Positions 58,736 to 64,000 of a DNA stretch of 64,000 bases are shown here, piece after piece. This stretch comes from Endomychus coccineus (lineage: Eukaryota > Arthropoda > Insecta > Coleoptera > Endomychidae). The stretch is taken from the NCBI GenBank assembly GCA_958510875.1, contig OY294068.1:21432297-21496296 (forward strand). The letters run 5' to 3'. Numbering within the stretch: the stretch's first letter is position 1; each line of letters begins with the position of its first letter. Below the pieces are notes generated by a model that was not told the origin of the DNA, made no database searches, and saw nothing but the letters and a program-made list of their open reading frames with translations. A program made the position numbers and the translations under genes.

Positions 58736-61383
58736 ATGCGCTTTCCAAAATTAATGAACCCAGTTTTGAGACAAATTCGTCAACCCTTACCCATAATTGC
58801 TAAGAAGTAAGTAGTATTTTTATATTTCATATTCTCATCAACTACGTTATACATTAACAAGCTATACATGTAGGATTGGATGATGTAACCTATTTTCTAA
58901 TTGATTGACGCGAGAATGCAGCAATTAATACATTAGATAAATGAGCAAAAAGCGTGATTACTTGTTTAGTTATCAGTAATAGTATTTGCAAATAATCAGG
59001 TTTCGGAAATTAACGTCATGGGTTTTCTGTAACTTATATCATTATACAAAATAATTTACAGGTTATTTTCTAAAGTGTACGTTTCCATAATTGACGTTTG
59101 TATTTTTGAGGTCAACTGAAAATCTTACGTCAGCCACTGCATTAATGATAAATTGTTTGTTCTAAACTCAACATCCTAACCGCTAAATGCTATTATCATA
59201 GATGATGTTTGATACAATGAGTTCCAATAGAGCTCCCAAACGTGTTCTCGGAAGCGCTACCTGGTGACCACGACGACAAGGTGAAAAGTCCCTGATACAA
59301 AAACAGATAGCACCACAATCGAAAACCCCATGTGAAATCTTTAACTAGAACGTATTGAGATTTTCAGACTGATACGTCATTCACTTCTGCTTTGACACTC
59401 ATCGAAAGCAAGCAACATTGAAGATTTCTGTATACATAGAAAAATGTGAATTTCGCGTCTTGATTATACATTATTTATTGCGTGGAAAAAACATTACGTA
59501 AATCTATATGGTCATCTCAAGCGAACGGGTACGGAACATTTTGGATACATTTTTGAATATGAGAAATCTGATTGCCAGATGAGTGCCGCATTTGCGCTCT
59601 GTTGTCAACAAGCGTGACCGTGTGACAACCAACGAGTTCTATAACTAGACTAGAGTGGACAAGTAGATCCTACCATGTATTATATTCATACGCGAGTAGG
59701 TATGCATGCGTTCTCTGTCGCTCTATTTCTAGCCGCGCGGGCGCGTCTCGTGTAATACGACGTGGCGTTACGCGCTCTATAGTACGAGCGCGTGGGGGTT
59801 ACGTGAGCAAGAAGGACAGACGCACTCGATTCGTATGAATAAATGCCTTACTTGTCCACTCTAGTTATAGAACTCTTTGATGACAACTTCAAAGGAGTGT
59901 TTGGTGATGTTCAAGCGCGATAAGAAGGACTTTTTGCGCCGTTTCGTAATCGTGGACTAAACATGGATCCATCACAATACACCAAGGACTTCGAAACAGT
60001 GAACACAGCCAAAAAAGGCGTTGGTTTATCTTCCATAAAGGTCATGGCGACAGTTTTTTGGAATGCACATTGTATCGTCCATATCGATAACCTTGAAAAC
60101 AAGGGAAAAACAATCACCGTTGTATATTATGCAGAGCTGTTGGATCGATTCGACGCCGATTTGAAGCGAAAGCGGCAACAATTTTCGGAGAAAAAGTGCT
60201 CTTCCACCAGGACAACGCAGAGGTCCGCAGTCGCAATGGCATGAATTGCGCTACGAATTGGTTTGTCATCCACCATATTCTCCAGATTTGGCCCCTACGA
60301 TTTTTATCTATTTCCAAACTTGGAGAAATGGCTCAGCGGAAATAGATTGGGCTCCAAGGATGAGGTCATCGCCAAAACGAACGCCTCTTTTGAAGGATTG
60401 CCAAAATCGTATTATTTGGAAGGGATTAGAAAAATTCTAGTTTCATTTTTCAGGAAGTTTTCACCTTGCCCTCGTATGTTGCGTTTCAAGCAGACAGAGA
60501 ATGATAATGTTTGTACTCTCTATATTATACTGTAGCAACTGTAATCTAAAATATCCTTCGGGTGATAATTCCAAGATGTTTTTGATCCAGGATTACTACC
60601 TGATAAATTGGTGATTGCTCTAAAGCATTTTTGAAGTTGGCCATCCAAAGTTCGAGATATAAAGCAATTGCTGATTTACGCTGGATTCCTACTGTTCTAC
60701 AGTGGCGGCTCCTCGAAAGAGGCTAAGGAGGCTCAGCCTCCTCACCAATTTATCTTAATGATCATTCTCCATTTTATTTCCTGTTTCTCTGATAATTCTT
60801 CAAATTTTATAATTAATTCCCCGTTCTCAGTAGTTATTTTTAATCTGGCAACAGTGGCCAGACTCTATATATCTCAAACGCTAAATACGTGTGGTCAACA
60901 CAGTTGCCGTTTTCCCAACCAGTTCAATTGCCAAGTAGGGTAAAACAGCGAATATGGCAACACTCTATGTAGGCTAGCTTCTCGTACGCACTCGTCGGTC
61001 GAATGAAATACGATTACTTGCTAAGTGTTCTATATAGTCTTATTAAGTGACTAAATCCATAAAAGGAACATTTCAATAATAACAGTAATTTGTAAGCGCT
61101 TATTATCATGTGATTTTTGTATAAATTAATCATACATCATGTTGTATCAGAAATAGAAAGTAAACTAAATAACGGCACACTGTAAAAGATGATTCTGTTT
61201 AATGGAATTCATTTATGCCATATTTCCAATTCCAGGCCATGTCCTTGCAGACCGCCCGGTTCGCAACCGAAACCAAAACCAAATCGTTGAAATCCCGATC
61301 GGAGCCCTCCCAACCCGTGTAAACCGAAACCATGTAAATCCCCTAATCCTTGTAGACCAGATACATGCAAAAAGAAACGATGA
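58736..61383 (+). CDS. Gene E: second presequence plus Cys/Pro-rich gene, interrupted by TGA
   Basis: Exon 1 (58736-58806) starts MRFPKLMNPVLRQIRQPLPI, with six basic and no acidic residues in 24, and ends in phase 2 at GTAAGT. Exon 2 begins at 61236 after TTCCAATTCCAG and reads PCPCRPPGSQPKPKPNR before TGA at 61288, giving 41 aa. The same frame continues for 30 codons with SPPNPCKPKPCKSPNPCRP and a basic end, stopping at 61383. It is probably a nonsense mutation in a once longer protein; a real short product or recoding remains possible. The 2.4 kb intron contains a mariner relic with a nested MITE. Confidence 0.5.
59515..60470 (+). pseudogene. Mariner transposase relic
   Basis: Frames give NKRDRVTTN (59610), then after the nested MITE a Lys-Lys-Asp-Phe block and FVIVD (near 59950). 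HNTPRTSK follows, and finally ELVCHPPYSPDLAP (near 60250-60300) with the WRNGSAEIDW-type end. This is the ordered core of a mariner transposase with several frameshifts and stops. It lies in gene E's intron. Confidence 0.75.
59630..59880. mobile_element. MITE nested in the mariner relic
   Basis: Inverted ends: GAGTTCTATAACTAGA on the left, with GTGGACAAGTA after a small CTAGA insertion, and TACTTGTCCACTCTAG...TAGAACTC on the right. TGACAAC occurs on both sides (59623-59629 and 59881-59887), so a 7-8 bp target duplication is likely, as in hAT-type MITEs. The interior is unusually GC-rich (GCGCGGGCGCG-type) and has no frame. Confidence 0.7.
60696..60745. mobile_element. Solitary hAT-like terminus
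   Basis: CAGTGGCGGCTCCTCGAAAG followed by GGAGGCTCAGCCTCC resembles a common hAT terminal motif. No matching opposite end was seen. Confidence 0.35.
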
Positions 61384-62312
61384 ACGCAAACATCTTATAT
61401 CGGAGCTACAATGGAATACCTCTAATACCTATTATGTAAATGCAAATGTAAAGTAATATAAAATATTCATTGGCAATTTAGTTCCATCATAAAATTAATC
61501 TTAATCGTATTGTGAGTTGACTACCGAAGAAGCAATACTTTTTCACCGATTTATTGGCTTATCGAGAGGATAACGCAAAATCGTGACTATCTCAGTAATT
61601 ATGCGTTTTTGGAAAAATTGTCAAGAAGAATGAAATGTTTATTTGGGGTCAATCTATGTGCTACAATCACTAAATTTTTAGTTGTAGGGGAATTTTAAAA
61701 ACATCTCTCCCTACTTTTTACCCTTTGGAAAAAAGGGCTCTTTTTTTGTTTTTTTGAAGTAACTCGGGGAATATTGGGGAGAAGAGTTATGATTCCAAAA
61801 AATTTTGCTTTTTTACAACAAACAACTTCCAATTAAATTAGCAAATATTTCATTATTGGCCGATTTAGATTTAGACCGCCCTTTTTTTCAAAGACCCCTA
61901 ACTCGTGAAGGGTGAGTTTTTTGAAAAAAACTACATTCGACCATTTTTTTTTTCAAGGGGGCACGTTTTTGCACCTGAAATGGCAGCAACTTAAAATTGA
62001 CCATCCAAACTAACCGCAAACCATCTGGAAGACGCCTTGCACTTACCCATCAAGTAAATAAAGGGCACTCTAAAACAATCCGTGGGTAAAAACCTTCATT
62101 TACTGGCCTATTATATTCTTTCTTACCATCATAATCTGTATGGTTTATGTGTCACATTCCCCAACCTAAACGATTTCATTCAGTTCCAACAATTGGCTTC
62201 AGAGGGCATATTTTTCAACTCAACCGCGTATAGTTGTAGTGCGCATATTGCATCAAGTAAGTGAAAAATTGAAAGATGTGTCTGTCAAAATTATGTGTCA
62301 TATTTCAGCAAA
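61384..62312. other. Intergenic D/E to F; gene F leader
   Basis: AT-rich with T runs. A TATTTCAG acceptor immediately before the gene F start suggests that a 5'-UTR intron ends at about 62309. Confidence 0.4.
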
Positions 62313-64000
62313 ATGGCTCATTTTCCATCATTAAACATTTTATCGAAATTTTCAGCAACACGACCCACAATAATTAACATTCTGAGGTAAGCCTTAATTT
62401 TTTGGTATTATAAGCTATTCACTAAAAATTTTGTTTACAGAGGAATCTCTACGAACGTAATAAAATCATGCAAAGGGAAGGAAGACGATCCATGCAAACC
62501 CAAGTCTGAACCTTGCAAAAAACCTCCAAAACCCTCCTGTCCTCCTCCTCCACCACCAAAGTGTCCTCCACCAATCTGTCCGCCTAAGAAAGAGTGTCCA
62601 AAACCTAAATGTCCACCACCATGTCCACCCCCCTGTCCGCCTCCTAGTCCACCGCCTCCTTGCTGTCCTCCACCACCCTGTCCTCCACCACCCTGTCCTC
62701 CACCACCCTGTCCTCCTCCTTGTCCACCGCCACCTTGCTGTCCTCCACCACCCTGTCCACCCCCATGTCCTCCACCATGTCCACCTCCATGCCCCCCTCC
62801 ATGTCCGCCACCCTGCTGTCCACCGCCATGTTGCCCTTGTCAATGTAGCCCTGCCATATGTGGTAAAGTGGCGATAATAACTGGAGGGTCTGTGGGTATT
62901 GGGTTTGCTTGCGCTGAGGCTATTTTGAAAAATGGAGGAAAGGTGAGTGTGAATGTAGTGTTCATCATGAACTTAAATTTTTGATAATTTGAAGATAGTA
63001 AAGAACAATATTTTATAGGTTATGTTGGGGGACGTTTTGGTTGACAAAGGCAAAGAGGCAATCTGCAAAATTATTGAAAAATATGGACCAAAAAGAGCAG
63101 CGTTCATGAGATGTGATGTAACTAAACCAAAAGATATGGATTGTAAGTATTTCATTCGCATCTTTCCAGCATTCGGGACAAGAAACTCTTCATCAAGTTG
63201 CATAAGATTTGAATATATTGTATATGTTTGCGGGTATCTGTACAGTGTTGCCCAGGATGCTTTAACGGCTGAAGCAATTCCTGAAATACTATGGCTATTA
63301 GGAAGTTCAGGATATCGGATGGCTTCAGGTTAGGCAAGTTTCCCTTTTCTAATTTGGGCAGTAACAAGTTTCATGCTCTCGTTTGTAGGATAATGCATTT
63401 TGGGAGAATTTACGAAGAGGTTTCGTCCTTTTTCTCACAGAATCTGCACAACTCTTCCTCTCAACTGACAGTCCCCTGTTAGTATTCAGAGTATTTTTGC
63501 TCAGGTTGATGCTGTCGTTAGATCTCTTTTGGATATAGCTTTCCAGTAGTATCTTTGTCTGGCTCTCCCCCCGTAGTTCTATCTGGTAATGATTTGATGA
63601 CTAGTGACTGTATTGTCCACTGCAATGACGAATCACAAAACTTCATCTTTATGGGATCAGCTTTTTGAATACTAAAACCGACGATGTTGATATTGTTATA
63701 TCTCCAGTTGATGTGCAGTTACCTCTGAACTTTTGTATGTATGTTGAGATAATTCGAAACATCTCATGAATTCAGTTTTTGAACAATGATTCATGGATTT
63801 CCCGTGGCAAAATCTATAATTTGTAACTTGTAACTTTCATTAATAATATTCATCAACGCTCGAGAATATTATCTTACTCTGAAAATGAATGGATAAATCA
63901 ACAGAAACATTTTTGCAGGTCTCTTCAATGCTGCCCTTTGTGAATTCAAGAAAATCGACATTGTCCTTAATAATGCAGGAATATTGAGAGACATATACTG
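62313..64000 (+). CDS. Gene F (partial): mitochondrial-type presequence + Cys/Pro tract + SDR domain
   Basis: The exons are 62313-62386, 62441-62942, 63019-63142 and 63919 to the window end. ATG 62313 sits in CAAAATGG. Residues 1-38 (MAHFPSLNILSKFSATRPT and on) are basic and Ser/Thr-rich with no acids, and RGIST resembles a processing site. Residues ~35-165 are a low-complexity tract with 30 cysteines in CPPPC/CCPPPPC units. From ~166 an SDR domain begins: GKVAIITGGSVGIGFACAEA, then GD after beta-2 (NAD-type), CDVT and VLNNAG. From the Rossmann part on, exon phases equal those of genes A and B. The Ser-Tyr-Lys exon lies beyond the window. The role is unknown; it is probably a mitochondrial oxidoreductase with a metal-binding or structural Cys tract. 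Confidence 0.75.
62470..62860 (+). repeat. Coding low-complexity Cys-Pro repeat
   Basis: Repeats of CCTCCACCACCCTGT-type units encode CPPPP/CPPPC. The frame stays open for all units, which argues for selection. Repeat-number variation is likely. Confidence 0.75.
63143..63918. other. Gene F intron 3
   Basis: A GTAAGT donor at 63143 and a TTTTGCAG acceptor at 63911-63918. No mobile element was identified within. Confidence 0.5.

Noticed and set aside
62466..62848. Long open frames on the minus strand and in other plus frames over the Cys-Pro region (Trp/Arg-rich or Ser/Thr-rich).
   Set aside because: They are frame shadows of the CCN-rich coding repeat. Only the Cys-Pro frame joins a splice-flanked presequence and the SDR domain.

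Overview
This is an AT-rich, intron-rich eukaryotic window that reads as an insect genome. The evidence is GT-AG introns in constant phases, insect-type mariner, hAT, MULE and Penelope-like elements, and a CAAAATGG-type start context. A beetle is plausible, but the sequence alone cannot settle the species. Most of the 64 kb is transposon debris. The host genes fall into three blocks.

Block 1 (minus strand, 11.8-28 kb) holds three consecutive exons of an HCN/Ih hyperpolarisation-activated cation channel: S1-S2 (27792-27955), S2-S3 (26080-26216) and the S4 voltage sensor (11863-12000). A 14 kb intron packed with mobile DNA separates the last two. The pore and CNBD exons are not in the window.

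Block 2 (plus strand, 35.7-55.8 kb) is a tandem pair of short-chain dehydrogenases of the NAD-dependent 15-hydroxyprostaglandin dehydrogenase type. Gene A (38828-45297, 266 aa) and gene B (48173-55796, 265 aa) share identical five-exon structures and phases. An extra, phase-compatible first exon lies at 35683-35781.

Block 3 (plus strand, 58.2-64 kb) is a small array whose members pair a basic, mitochondrial-presequence-like first exon with a Cys/Pro-rich second exon through a phase-2 junction. D (58178-58585) is a short complete protein. E (58736 on) is interrupted by TGA. F (62313 to the window end) carries a ~130-residue Cys-Pro tract fused in frame to an SDR domain related to genes A and B.

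Repeats fill the rest. They include a Tc1/mariner-superfamily element with long TIRs (12383-14533), three foldback elements, a 1.3-1.6 kb armed inverted duplication (17799-21049), a hAT element with clear target duplications (29115-30977), a hAT-like MITE with four TATCGATA octamers (8167-8812) and a MULE with ~270 bp TIRs inside intron 1 of gene B. There are also many LINE fragments and several Penelope-like fragments. The Penelope-type terminal repeats contain hammerhead-ribozyme-like folds, some in tandem. The most interesting items are the mitochondrial Cys/Pro-rich array with its SDR fusion and the hammerhead-bearing repeats.
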